Assembly: GCA_977006965.1 (NCBI GenBank)
Contig: OZ345357.1
Span: 1,240,001 to 1,304,000, forward strand
DNA: 64,000 bases
Source: Phymatolithon calcareum
Lineage: Eukaryota > Rhodophyta > Florideophyceae > Hapalidiales
Direction: 5' to 3'
Numbering within the stretch: the first letter of the stretch is position 1; each line of letters opens with the position of its first letter. The notes below the pieces were generated by a model that did no database searches, was not told where the DNA came from, and worked only from the letters and a program-made list of their open reading frames with translations. Both the position numbers and the translations under genes were made by a program. This document shows positions 1 to 10,176 of this stretch, one piece after another.

Positions 1-677
1 TTGCCCAACCATGGTTGCGGTACACTACGGTACAGTGCATCGCGTTTTTCAAAAATATTTACAGTCGTGTCGAAGCTCAATGGACGACACTTGAACAAAG
101 AATGCAGCAAGCCAGCAACGAGGATGGCAATCCAACAAGGAAGAAGAAGAAAAGTAGATTTTTTTATTTTTAAATACTAACGCATTTGCTGACGCTTGAG
201 GCAACTTTTCGTCTGCCAGGGAAACTTGGCTTGAATCTGTCCGGTGAAGAGTTTCTTATGGTAAGTGTTTCACGTTTCGATGGTCTACAAGAACCGGCCT
301 CTGGTCCCCTGAGGGGCCTCGACGGGGAAAAATTAGTCCACATTCATATGTCACGCGAAGGAAGTCCGATTTGCAGGGAGTGATTACTCTGCTGTGTGGG
401 GATGTGGGTAGTCCATAGCATAAAGCACGGTCAGGAGCTCGTGCAATGCTCGCTTCGTCCAGGCGTTGTCTTCTTTTGAGAGTCTGCACTTCAAAAAATC
501 CAACACGAAGGACGATACAATAATCCAAGAAAACGGAAGCGTGGACAGTATACTAATCCACCTCAATAATTAAACTCTGTTTGAAACAATGGCACGTTTG
601 CCGAACATGTACGAAGAAGCGACGGTGCAATTGTTTCCCACGCCGAGCTGTTTGAGCATCATCTGGACCTTGTCAAG
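1..677. other. Intergenic stretch with dispersed repeat
   Basis: No convincing gene. About 135-250 contains a sequence that recurs, diverged, at about 40995-41095. Both copies have a run of GAA, then a T-rich stretch, then CTGACGCTTG and a CTTGGCTTGAATCTGTC-like end. It is probably a piece of an old mobile element whose class I cannot name. The short open frames on both strands look like chance. Confidence 0.4.
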
Positions 678-2149
678 ATGGGAAAAAGTCAGCACTCACT
701 TCTGACCTGCGCTACTTTCGCTGGTTTTCTGTTTTTTCCTGAACCCAAGTGCCACCGTGCATGGACGTACAGCCGAGATCTCTTCTCGCAGAATCCAACA
801 CGCGAGAGTTGTGCAGTCTCAAATTGTAAATGGGAATTTTACATCTTTGAGAAATATTCGTTTGCTGGAGCAAGACCATGACCCATGTTTCACACTTTTT
901 TCGAATAAGGCGCAAGCAGAGTGCCTTCAGCCTGTGCTTGAGGCATACTATGGGGATAACTTCAGCAGATCCTGTCCGGAGATTAGCCTCATTCTTGCCG
1001 AAGAGGAGTGCAGTGGGTGTCCTTGGAGGAGAGTCGATCCCGCTGTTCTCATGTCTCTGGGAAACATGAGTCTTCCACTGCAACGGGAACACTTTGAGAA
1101 TACAGGTCCTGACTGCCGCACTGCTACCCACATTATGTATTTCCGGAATAGGAAGAGCGTAATCGGTACAGTTTTCAATTTCGGAGTGGTTGTGAATATA
1201 CTATTGCTCGTGATATCAGCACTGGGAGCGGGAATTCTGGAGCCTGTCCATTTCCTTGAGTGGGAAGTACCCTGAGGCGCTGTATCTCGCAACTTTATGG
1301 GCTTTATCGTACCTTGCTTTGCTCATTCTCCATGTCAGCGATGCGAACCCTTTTCTTCGCATTATTCTCAGGCTCAACTAAATGTGATTGCTTATTTCAC
1401 GACACTTGTCATCTCACTGTCAAGGTGCCTGCTATATCCGATTCATTAAGTGGGCAACGGTTACACGTCAAGCTGGTTCACGTTTCTTCTTCGCGAGGAT
1501 AAGTCCGCCTTGTTCTACTCTCCAGGGCATCCGCTCTCGCCTCGAAAAAAGATGCGCGTGCACTTGGTATTTTGCTTTATCGTTTTTCTATGTGTGGCGT
1601 TTGCTATGGACTACCTTATAAGAGGTAGGGTCGGTAATCGGACCAGTGACTCGATGTGCGTTGTCGGTCGAAAAAACTACAGAATGGGACTCACGTAGTA
1701 CATGAAAATAGTCTTCCAGTTTCTTGCTGTTGTCGTCTACGCGCTTCGACCAAGAAAAAGCTCGACCTTGGGAAAGGTTCGATTTTGGTTTCTTTTTGTA
1801 TTGTTTGGTTGAATGTTGCACTGTCTCGTTGTCCATTTTTGCGGGATTCTACAAACCCCGAGGAAACTCAATGCTTATTCCTCATATAATGGATCACGAC
1901 GTTGCTAGGGAAATGACTGAGGTGACGCACACAAGTTTAGTGGCAGTCTTAGGACTGTGGGAGACATGTTTGTCCACAACGGTGCCCGAGAAAGGTCCAA
2001 AAACAACCCTGCCAGCAGGACAAGCATCCGAATCATCCGAATCAATTCTACCAGTAGATGGAGGACATGAGATTGACCAGGGTGCAGCGCAGACATCCGG
2101 ATCCCAATGGACGCAAGGTCTCATGACTGCGAAATGCAAGTCTTTCTAG
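678..2149 (+). pseudogene. Decayed multi-pass membrane protein gene
   Basis: Coding-like sequence runs for about 1.4 kb but switches frame repeatedly. A hydrophobic leader (codons from about 706, LLSLVFCFFLN) leads into a Cys-containing soluble part that stays open to 1275 and ends in a membrane segment (VFNFGVVVNILLLVISALGAG). After a one-base shift near 1250 the next frame gives another membrane pair (ALYLATLWALSYLALLIL). A shift near 1375 gives VIAYFTTLVISL and then an in-frame TAA near 1447. Further membrane-like segments follow at about 1560-1610 and 1695-1810, and a hydrophilic tail of about 100 residues ends at 2149. With at least four lesions and no intron signals at the junctions, I read this as a pseudogene. 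The family is not recognised. A spliced gene with unusual introns is the less likely alternative. Confidence 0.45.
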
Positions 2150-2765
2150 ACGTCATGGAACGATAATCGCCTTCGGCATACAGCTTTCCCCCGCAATGTG
2201 AAGTCTTTCGAACCTCATGAAGTTGACCCGGGACGTTGCCAAATTTACGCGTAGTGCCTCGGTTTCAGAAAAAAGATTGAATAAGGTATGGAACTTGAAG
2301 AAGGTCTGCACTAAGGGTCGAGAGCAGAGCTGCAATACTCGTAGCCTTTAGAAACTTATTGAAGAGCGCTCGAATATCCTTGCTCTGCTGAATCCGAGGG
2401 GCTCGAATCATTGCTCGAGGGGTGAAACCTAGAGAGGTTTTATCTGGGGAGTAATTACAGTAGGAAGAATGGAAACGATGATGATGATAATGATCTAGTA
2501 AAGCTTATCCACAGACAATCTATTTCTAAGAGGAGTTTTCCACTTAGAGCGTCTCCACATGTGCACAGTGATTGATCGGTAAGTTGAGCACCGCACGAGG
2601 CTTACGCTGTCATAGTGTATCATACCGATTCTAGAAATTGTTTCTGGAATTTAAATATCATTTTCCTAAACAATTCCACATACGCGTATTGCTCGGCTAG
2701 GCAGTTATATTGAAAGTATTCAGGTCTGGGAGAGGACTGAACACAGTTTTGACAACAACGAAGTG
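2150..2765. other. Intergenic region upstream of the secreted-protein gene
   Basis: AT-rich, with a short GAT microsatellite near 2477-2495. No gene seen. It presumably holds the promoter of the gene starting at 2766. Confidence 0.4.
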
Positions 2766-3620
2766 ATGCTTTTCTACAGACGGAGGGCTGTGGCGCCACT
2801 GGCGGTAATACTACTTGCCGCGCTATTAGCGTGCATGAATGTTCGTGATGTAAGTGCTCAGCATCACCCTCTGAGCATGTCGGACATATTGGACGCTATG
2901 TTGGAGAGGAGCGGCGCATTGCGTGGCGCGTTCGGTAGCGGGCTCGGGTTCGGCGGCGGTGCGCATTTCACCCGCGCGAAAAATGGCGATGTCATTGCCA
3001 CAGTGCCGCTCCCAGCCATCGCAGACGGGGAGACCGAGGAGGGTGCAGACGGTGCTCAGCGGTCCGTCGCTGCAACTTTACTCCGTGGAGGAAGGACGCT
3101 GCGTGTCGAGGCTAGCGTACATTCCCACGGTGGTGGTTCGCGCTCACGCGCCATTCTCACGCTGGCGCTCCCTGTGCAAGCGGGTGGTGTGCGCTCGGCG
3201 GGATTTGCGAAGGGTGGTGACGCAGAGATAGTTCTTGTGCCAGGGACGGAACGACAGGATTTGGCAGCTTTACCAGAGGCAGCTGAGGGCACGGGTGTGC
3301 AGGTCGTTGGGAGGGAAGGGGTGGGTAGTATGCGCGCGACTGGCAGTACGGGAAGCGGTGGTGCTGTGCTACTTGGGGAAGGTGCGTGGTCGTGGCGTGT
3401 TGGTGGTGTCGTTGTGTTTCTGGCGTTTCTTGCAATTGCCGTCTTGAGTCGCCGTCGGATTCTTGGTAGGCGTGATAAGGATGGTGATCCTAGTGAGTCT
3501 GCAAACCTGACGCAGGTGCTGAGTCAGCGGGGGGTAGGGGGGAAAGATGACGTGGTGCTGTTTGAGGCGCGGCGTCAGGTAGTGGGGAAGCGGGACAAGA
3601 GTGATGAGAAGAAAAGCTGA
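2766..3620 (+). CDS. Predicted secreted single-pass (type I) membrane protein, family unknown
   Basis: 284 residues from the first ATG at 2766; the GTG three bases earlier is not a eukaryotic start. The N-terminus is a clear signal peptide: a basic FYRRR stretch, then a leucine/alanine core (LAVILLAALLACM) and a likely cleavage site near VSAQ. The middle is Gly/Ala-rich and would be extracellular or lumenal. A second hydrophobic segment near residues 209-230 (VGGVVVFLAFLAIAVL) is followed by SRRRILGRR and a charged Lys-rich tail, which fits an anchor with a short cytosolic tail. There are no recognisable catalytic motifs or domains. It is intronless and ends about 200 bp from the convergent SUN-protein gene. 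The length and open frame support a real gene; the function is unknown. Confidence 0.7.
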   Translation: MLFYRRRAVAPLAVILLAALLACMNVRDVSAQHHPLSMSDILDAMLERSGALRGAFGSGLGFGGGAHFTRAKNGDVIATVPLPAIADGETEEGADGAQRSVAATLLRGGRTLRVEASVHSHGGGSRSRAILTLALPVQAGGVRSAGFAKGGDAEIVLVPGTERQDLAALPEAAEGTGVQVVGREGVGSMRATGSTGSGGAVLLGEGAWSWRVGGVVVFLAFLAIAVLSRRRILGRRDKDGDPSESANLTQVLSQRGVGGKDDVVLFEARRQVVGKRDKSDEKKS

Positions 3621-3819
3621 CGTGGATAAGATTCCAAAAAAAACTTTACAGTCGATAGTGCAGGTCATGGATAGCTGCTGCAAACGATGGCAGGGATAGG
3701 AAGCAAACTTACTAAAGAGACAAGCGATTTCGCAAGAGCGACACGTCCAATTTTATACACGGTGATAAAGGAAGTGGAACAAGGGAGAAAAATTCACACA
3801 CGTTCGGCAAAGAGTACAA

Positions 3820-5439
3820 CTACAATTCCGCCGCATCGCCATGTACTCGGAACCTGTAAAGGCAAGTATGCGCCGCACCATGGTTCTGCACGATCTCCAA
3901 CTTGATAGCCCGTGCCGCACCCTTTGGTTCGACCTGGAATGTCTGCACATGTTCAGCGCTTGGCATTGCGTTAAACTCAAATTCGCCAAGCAATATCATG
4001 CGCGGCTTTGGTTCTGCACCAGATTCAGCAGCCTCTTCCGCAGCGGGATTGACACGCGTGACGGGCACAGCGCGCGGGATCATGTAGACACGGAAGCGCT
4101 TGGGAGCACTATCGCTGCTAAATGCGCTCTGCCCTGGAGTATGCTCGATGGTGACGGCGGTCGGCGTGACGGGACGAGCGAGCCGCACAGTGAGCGATCC
4201 TTCTTGACCGGGGAACGCCCAGCACATACCAGGGGAAACATCGGGATCGAGCGCAATGGACGGGCGACGCGGTTGTGCGGGCACGAAGGAGGTTGGGCGT
4301 ACAAGCGCATCAGCGTATGCATAGACAAAACGAGCAAATTGGCGGATTGGACTTGGATCCGCTGCGATCACAGCTGCACCAGCACTTGCAAGAGCATAGT
4401 CTGCGGGAAGTCCCTTGTCGGCCGCATACCGCTCGCGGAAGGAGACGTATACGGCGTCCGAGCTGACCTCTTCGAGAGCGATTTTGCGCACGTCTTCCAG
4501 AAGACTGGGGTATATTTTCTCCGCGAATTCCTCTCGAGAAATGTGACGCATTCCCGAGCGAAGGGCGCCGCCGAACAGGAAGCGATTAAGGCTGCCCCAG
4601 ACTGCAAGAGGCGCCTTCCTCAATTTGCACAGCATGGCAATGACGAAGTCACCAACGCTCTGCGATAGATGCATCAGGCCGAAGGAAGGCATCGGTGGTA
4701 GCGATGGAAGGGAGGGAAGGTCCACGGTGGGTAACTTCCACAGTGAGATCTTGGGGAGGGGTATCTGCGGTAGTTGCAATTTACGCAGCTTTAGCGATGG
4801 CAATGGAGGCATCTGCGGAAGATTCGGCAAGTGCCAGTCGGCAATTCGCTCCTGTGTTGCGAAACGACGCGGTGGGCGCACTTCTGTAACGGAAGAGAGG
4901 CAAGTGAGTAGAATGAGCCCGCTCGCGAATAATGCTGCAAGAAGGAAGATATAAGCCCTATTACGCTGCGGTTGCGCCATGTCGAAGATAGGCTGTAATA
5001 ACCGTGCGGGTTGCGATGCGACTTCTTCGTCGTCACTCTCAGGCACAATTTCATCAGTCTCATCTTCGTCGTCGTCAATAGGGGCGCGAAGTCTTCGCCG
5101 CGCAATTGGGGAGGCGGCGATGGCATCGTATGCTTGCGAGGGCAGCCGGCGGAGCATGTCCGGCAGGGCGCCACGCACAGCGTCGAGCAGAGAGGCGCGT
5201 CTCGGCCGCGGCTCATCGACCGGGTCTGAAGTTTCGAGCTGGAGACAATGCGGGGATTCTGCATATCGGGCTCGTCGGGAGTCGTGCGGCAATCGGAACT
5301 GGGACGATGTTGCGAAACTCGCCTCGCTCTCCACGACGTACCCGGAGCCGTAAAGCGTGTACGCCCCTGGCTTGGACAAGCCGGGAGTTGATTGGCGCGC
5401 CTTGCGGCGGAGACGCTCGGATCGACGTTGGGTTGTCAT
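3820..5439 (-). CDS. SUN-domain inner nuclear membrane protein
   Basis: 539 residues from the ATG at 5439; the frame extends upstream only to a GTG. The N-terminal 160 residues are Arg/Ser-rich with an acidic patch (DDDEDETDE), as expected for the nucleoplasmic side. One membrane segment lies at about 162-182 (FLLAALFASGLILLTCL). A proline/leucine-rich lumenal stretch follows (LPNLPQMPPLPSLKLRKL and similar). The last ~150 residues are a canonical SUN domain: CWAFPG, then TVRLARPVTPTAVTIEHTP, APKRFRVY, LGEFEF, TFQV, and the closing NHG..HTCLYRFRVHG. SUN proteins trap KASH peptides in the perinuclear space to form LINC bridges. A strong coiled coil before the domain, usual in SUN1/2, is not obvious here; the P/L-rich spacer sits in its place. 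Family assignment is secure; the paralogue type (SUN1/2-like) is inferred from the C-terminal position of the domain. Confidence 0.92.
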   Translation of the reverse strand: MTTQRRSERLRRKARQSTPGLSKPGAYTLYGSGYVVESEASFATSSQFRLPHDSRRARYAESPHCLQLETSDPVDEPRPRRASLLDAVRGALPDMLRRLPSQAYDAIAASPIARRRLRAPIDDDEDETDEIVPESDDEEVASQPARLLQPIFDMAQPQRNRAYIFLLAALFASGLILLTCLSSVTEVRPPRRFATQERIADWHLPNLPQMPPLPSLKLRKLQLPQIPLPKISLWKLPTVDLPSLPSLPPMPSFGLMHLSQSVGDFVIAMLCKLRKAPLAVWGSLNRFLFGGALRSGMRHISREEFAEKIYPSLLEDVRKIALEEVSSDAVYVSFRERYAADKGLPADYALASAGAAVIAADPSPIRQFARFVYAYADALVRPTSFVPAQPRRPSIALDPDVSPGMCWAFPGQEGSLTVRLARPVTPTAVTIEHTPGQSAFSSDSAPKRFRVYMIPRAVPVTRVNPAAEEAAESGAEPKPRMILLGEFEFNAMPSAEHVQTFQVEPKGAARAIKLEIVQNHGAAHTCLYRFRVHGDAAEL

Positions 5440-6077
5440 TGGTTTCCCTGCGGCGAAATTTTTCTCCCCGGCGATTTGATCGATCACGATGAGATGGAGT
5501 CACTGCTCGCGGCGTTGTTCGTCGTGTTGGGGTACGAGGGATACAGTGACAGATTTTAGGGCGGGCGAATTTTGGGCCGTTACGTTGACGCAGTCGGCTA
5601 TTGGACAGATCGGACAATGGGGGTGGTTTGAATCTCAGCTTATTTTTTGGAAGGGAAATGGCACTTTTCACGAGGCGTTTTTTGACAAGCCATTAGCCCT
5701 AAATCTCGCATGATCCCGTATGCGTGGCCACTCTCGTTCCCTTCTTTCCCGTTGAAGAGAAGGTTTTCAAAACTTTGAAGGAAACGGCCATTTGGGGCTC
5801 ATCCGCCAATGCCTGTATTCCACCAATCTTCACGCCACACGTGCACACTTGTCCACGAATTATGATGAGAGATTTAGTTTAAAAATCTAGATCTAATCCG
5901 ATGAGAATCTCGACGTGGAGATCCAATCCTTGCTGAGGATTCAGGTCCCCAGATCACACACAGCTGTTTATCGGATGTTTCCAATCATCAAGGCGGACCG
6001 TATTAGCTGTTTCTGCTTCTGCAGGTAGGCTGCGGCCGGGGAAGGGAACAACCTGCGTAAACTCCGCTCGAATCAGG
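5440..6077. promoter_or_regulatory. Shared divergent promoter region (inferred)
   Basis: About 640 bp separate the start codons of the divergent SUN-protein and plastid-type membrane protein genes. There is no open frame that looks coding. It must contain both promoters and 5' UTRs by position; no specific element is identified. Confidence 0.35.
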
Positions 6078-6605
6078 ATGCCAGGCACCGCCTTTGTTCC
6101 CGCCGCGCCCTGTGGTGCAACCCCATTTTTCCCGGCACCCCGATTGGCACAACCTAAGCGTCTGCGCCGATCGCTCGGAATCTCATTACCTCAGCGCCGG
6201 GCTCCGTCGACCTGCACACTCCCACCGTTTGCGCTCGCCGCTGAAGAGGTTGCGGCAAATGCGGCCTCTGACGCAGTAGCCGCGGCGTCGGAAGCTGCCG
6301 CGGCCGTGCAGGACGAGCTGCAGTACGGGTCCATACCGGAAGCTAGCAGTCTTTCGATAACCTTGGCGCGCATAGTATTTTTTCTACTCGTCTACATCAC
6401 TATCGGCACGATAGTGATATCGTGGGACGAGTGGCGCAAAAATCGTAATGAGGAAAGAGAGATCAAGGAGTTTCTCGCATCCCGTGGCCGAAAAACCGCA
6501 GGCGTCGTGCGAGAGAAGACCGGAACTCTCAATCGTGGCTCACGTCGAATGGCAGAGAAGCGTCGCAAACAAGACGAGCGGGATAAGAAGCGCTTCAATA
6601 AATAA
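6078..6605 (+). CDS. Small single-pass membrane protein with plastid-transit-like N-terminus
   Basis: 175 residues with ATG at 6078. The first ~55 residues are rich in Ala, Pro, Arg and Ser and poor in acids, with a phenylalanine near the start (MPGTAFVPAAP), as in red algal plastid transit peptides. An Ala-rich stretch follows (AAEEVAANAASDAVAAAS), which could be a helix or lie near a thylakoid-type processing site. One membrane segment lies at about 99-120 (IVFFLLVYITIGTIVI). The C-terminal ~50 residues are strongly basic and probably coiled (EKRRKQDERDKKRFNK). Plastid location is inferred from the N-terminus only. The family is not recognised. It is intronless and converges with the GET2-like gene. 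Confidence 0.65.
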   Translation: MPGTAFVPAAPCGATPFFPAPRLAQPKRLRRSLGISLPQRRAPSTCTLPPFALAAEEVAANAASDAVAAASEAAAAVQDELQYGSIPEASSLSITLARIVFFLLVYITIGTIVISWDEWRKNRNEEREIKEFLASRGRKTAGVVREKTGTLNRGSRRMAEKRRKQDERDKKRFNK

Positions 6606-6979
6606 TTCCATTTACTGAGCTCAAACCAACGTCTGCGCGACGTCAAGACAGACATTTGCCCGCACATCAGACAGAACGCTCCGAGTGATACGGAACTCAT
6701 GCCCGCAAACCGCCGCAACAGCCTTCAAGGCTTACAAGCGCTGGCGCAAGGACCATCAGCTGTGGGGCAATGGAACCCTAGAACAGCAATCGTGCGCAAC
6801 ATACCCCGCCCATGAGGAATGGCAATAGAAGCGCAAGGAGCTGTAGCTTGAAAGCCGCCAGGCGTTATTCTTGCAAAACTGAAAACTCCATCACGTTTCG
6901 CGTTCGACGTATGTTGAAAAGAAAGCCTCAAACAAGACGACAGCTAAGCTACAATAAATAGCTTCGGTTTACTTCTTCA

Positions 6980-7609
6980 TCAAAGCAACTTCTCCGCCAC
7001 TCTCAATCCACCAAATAACGCCAACGTGAACAGCGCCCCATCCCGATAAACCGCGCGCATCGCGCCACTCACCACCGCCGCAGCGTTGAGAAAACCGAGC
7101 AAACCGCGACCGGCGCCATTGAAAACTCCGCCCGCAAGTGCTGGAGCAAGAACAACCGCCTCGGCGGCGAGGAAGAGCTGTAGCGCTGACGCACGTGGCG
7201 CGACTGAGGAGCGCAGCACAGGGACAAGTAGCGCGCATATCACGACGAGCACGTTTCGCGCCACCGGTGGTACTACTATCGCCGCGCGTCGCGCCGAAGG
7301 CGGAGCGCCCATGCCCTCGAATAGCGCTGCCAGATCGACGCTTGGGTTGAGGCGAGCCGCCGGTGCTGGTGGCGCCGCTGTTTCTGCCGGGGTTGGGCGC
7401 GCTGCAGGGACGGGGGGGAGGGAGGGCTGTGCAGGAGTGGTGGGGGCGACAGCTGGTGTCACGTCGACTGCAGCGAGAGTCCGATCGCCGGTCACAAGCG
7501 CCATGCGCGCACCGCGCTTGGCGAGAATTTTGCGCCGCCGGATCTCGGCTTTTGAAAGACCGGCATCGGGGTTGGCTTCGACGGCAGGCGCGTCGGCCGG
7601 CGAAGACAT
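6980..7609 (-). CDS. GET2/CAML-like ER receptor subunit for tail-anchored protein insertion (putative)
   Basis: 209 residues from the ATG at 7609. Upstream codons in frame are open to a non-ATG but look non-coding. Near residues 18-35 it carries SKAEIRRRKILAKRG followed by ALVTG. This matches the short Arg-rich N-terminal motif of the Get2/CAML family (RRRKIL then a serine or lysine stretch and a TG/MG). In that family the motif is the cytosolic docking site for the GET3 ATPase. A long Ala/Pro linker then leads to three hydrophobic segments in the last ~100 residues (VLVVICALLVPVL; LFLAAEAVVLAPALAG; the final segment through LFTLALFGGL). N-terminal basic motif, linker and three C-terminal helices is the Get2/CAML architecture. 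The sequence is otherwise very divergent, so the assignment rests on motif plus topology. If correct, it acts in the ER membrane with a GET1/WRB partner. Confidence 0.55.
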   Translation of the reverse strand: MSSPADAPAVEANPDAGLSKAEIRRRKILAKRGARMALVTGDRTLAAVDVTPAVAPTTPAQPSLPPVPAARPTPAETAAPPAPAARLNPSVDLAALFEGMGAPPSARRAAIVVPPVARNVLVVICALLVPVLRSSVAPRASALQLFLAAEAVVLAPALAGGVFNGAGRGLLGFLNAAAVVSGAMRAVYRDGALFTLALFGGLRVAEKLL

Positions 7610-9675
7610 TGTCGGGCTGTGGTTGAAGAGGAATTGCTTTGGGTATGGGTAATGCCCTGGGGCGAAAAACAACTTGGCAGAACATGCTGTATAAAACACG
7701 TGTATTGATGTTTAATTTGTGTTTCTTTTTTGTGCCCTCTGTCTCTGCCTGCAGTCGGGTGCCTGGCCACTATGTAATTGACTGCGCACACGATGGCGTT
7801 CACTTCGCCACATCTGATAATGTCTGCTTGCTACTACCTGGATGCTTGCAATCAAGTTGTGGGCTCATTAACATTGCTGAAAAAAGCAGCAGGGCTGTCT
7901 ACTGTGGAAGAGCTCGGCCGTGCAGCGTTGTCTACAACCCTGATTTCTACCAGGAAGCTGTTGGACCCGCTATAGTTACTTAAGTATAAGCTTCAGATGC
8001 TGTCCATAGTTGGTGAGAACGACCGTGCATCCACTTTGACTAATTGAGCTTCTTCGTCGCCTTATATGATCCTCAGGTTCTCGTTCGGAAAGCTGACTAT
8101 TGCCATTTAATAGCTGCAGTTTACTTCCCAGGCAAACATTAGCTATGACGAACCTGTAGCTCAACCTTCGTTGCAGAACAGAGCAGAGATTTCAGATATA
8201 CTTACGCACACAATTGAATTTAGGAAACAGAAGAAATTAATGGATGTAACACTACACCCTGTCTTGCACCGGACGATCACTGTCCGAGCAGTGGCTGGTG
8301 AAGTGACACGAATGCGGGACATTCCATAGTCCCTTATTTGCGCCGAATGATCGTACAAAAGTGGCCGGCGAACGGACACCGCGGAAATAATTGCGGTTCT
8401 CGTTCCGAACGGGTACTATCCCATTGCCTGCGCTGACGGGTGCGCTCGTGCCAACCGGCCTGTTGGCGTCAACTCCCGAAGCGCTTCGTAATAATTACGA
8501 AGGGCTTAGGGAGATGGCTAATTATTAGCCGTGTTGATTTACTAACATCTGCTTGGATTTTGTCACAACTGTTAGCATGCGTTTGTCCGACCATTCAAGG
8601 GCGTGGAGCCGCATCCATTGCGCCCTCTCTGTTGTCGCGGTCCACTTTGTGCTGCTACAGTTTCTCTACTTGTAGTGAATAAAGTCAGCATCGTCGAGTT
8701 CTGAATCCTAACCCGCAACTAGCCTCTGCTTTTGCTGTGTCTACGCTGCGTTCGAGCAACCAAATTGTCCTGTGCTCAGCTCTATCTCTCTCTACTTTCT
8801 CTCTGGAACACATTGAGGTGTCACATGGGAAGTCATTAAGATGGAGACGCTTGACACTCTTTTGAAACACCAAATGTTCCCATACTCCATACTGTATCTC
8901 ACTTCTACCAATGTAAACCACATTGCTGGATTTCTTGCTCATTTGACTGATTCTACAGAAAAAGAAGAGAGCACTTTCGACCGCTCGCAAGGCTGCTGTT
9001 CATCCATGACAAAATGGGGACTTCTGTTACTCATTAAGCAGCAGCACATGACACGTTTTAGCCAAAGCCAGACACAGCTTTTTCCGTGGAAAAGCTCCAC
9101 TTTTATACACCGATGCATACAGCGCTCGATCAAGGTGAATACACTCGACATCTAGGCGGATAATAGGAAACCCCTAAGGCTGGGCAAATTTTGCTACTCG
9201 ATTCAACCGCCTTTCTTCTCACGCTACGGCGTCTTGTTTCTTTCTTTCGGTTTCCTCTAGCATAGTGGCCAAGTAGAATAAGGCGGAATCGTATGTACTT
9301 GGCCGGACCACTGCTCACATCTTGCTTGCAAGCAATAAAGTGGGCAATCGTACGCTACTCTCCTTATCCTAAATAATATGTCTCCTCATAGTTCACGGAG
9401 ACAATTTTGCAACTACATCACATATTATGCAGTAAACCAATCTTTAATTGAAAACTATTTTGAACTGCTAGAGGAGCTGCATGAGTTGCCATGCTCTACA
9501 GCAGAAAACACTTGTTGAATCTCCAACGGGAAGACTATTTATGAACCGATGTACTGCGCGAACAGCTAATTATTGTTTTCCATACTCGTTCTTGTTCCCC
9601 AACTCACAACGCGAAGTCGCTCTTCCTCAAAAGAACAACAAAGATAGCACCACATTCATTTCTTGGTATCGTTCT
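7610..9675. other. 2-kb intergenic region
   Basis: AT-rich, with no convincing gene on either strand. The open frames present (for example 8841-9155) have no recognisable motifs and unremarkable composition. No clear repeat structure was noticed. It includes the downstream side of histone H3 and the promoter of the GET2-like gene. Confidence 0.4.
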
Positions 9676-10176
9676 TCACGGTTTCCCGCCCTTAATCCTG
9701 TGCACAAGATGCATATCCCTTGGGAAGATGGTGACTCTCCTCTGATGAATGGCGCACAGGTTAGAGTCCTCGAATAGTTCAATAAGATAAGGCTCAGCTG
9801 CGTCCTGCAGCGCTTCAACAGCCATCTTCTTGAAACGCAAATCGGTACGAAATTCTTGAGCGATTTCCCGAACAACACGCTGAAAGGGAAGCTTCTTGAT
9901 ACACAGCTCGGTGGATTTTTGCAGTTGACGAATCTCACGCAACGCTTTCGTGCCTGTTTGCGAAAACAGAGAAATGGATGTGTCAGATTCGAAAAGAGAG
10001 TGACCGAAACGTAAAAAATGTCAGAGATGAGACATACCTGGACGCAGGCGGCGCTTCTTGGTGCCGTGGGAAGACATCGGAGCTGACTTTCTGGCAGCCA
10101 ACGTGGCCAGACGCTTTCGAGGAGCATAGCGCGCACCCGTGCTCTTGCGAGCCGTCTGCTTCGTGCGTGCTGGCAT
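9676..10176 (-). CDS. Divergent histone H3 variant, one intron
   Basis: Exon 1 is 10176-10038 (ATG at 10176), intron 10037-9954 (84 nt, GTATGT to CAG), exon 2 9953-9676; the protein has 138 residues. The tail begins [20 protein letters not shown] and the fold continues through [27 protein letters not shown] and [12 protein letters not shown], an unmistakable H3 histone fold. It differs from canonical H3 at many positions. There is an extra proline after Met and one more inserted tail residue. The K14 position is R or Y, K23 is Leu, and K36 is Thr; K4, K9, S10, K18 and K27 equivalents are kept. The C-terminus is RIKGGKP rather than RIRGERA. Loop 1 has normal length, so it is not an obvious centromeric H3. 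The intron and the absence of an obvious 3' histone stem-loop suggest a replacement-type, polyadenylated gene. Confidence 0.9.

Noticed and set aside
9676-10176. Calling the H3 variant a centromeric CenH3
   Set aside because: Loop 1 between helices 1 and 2 has normal length ([16 protein letters not shown]), and the tail keeps the canonical [10 protein letters not shown] start. The typical CenH3 hallmarks are absent.
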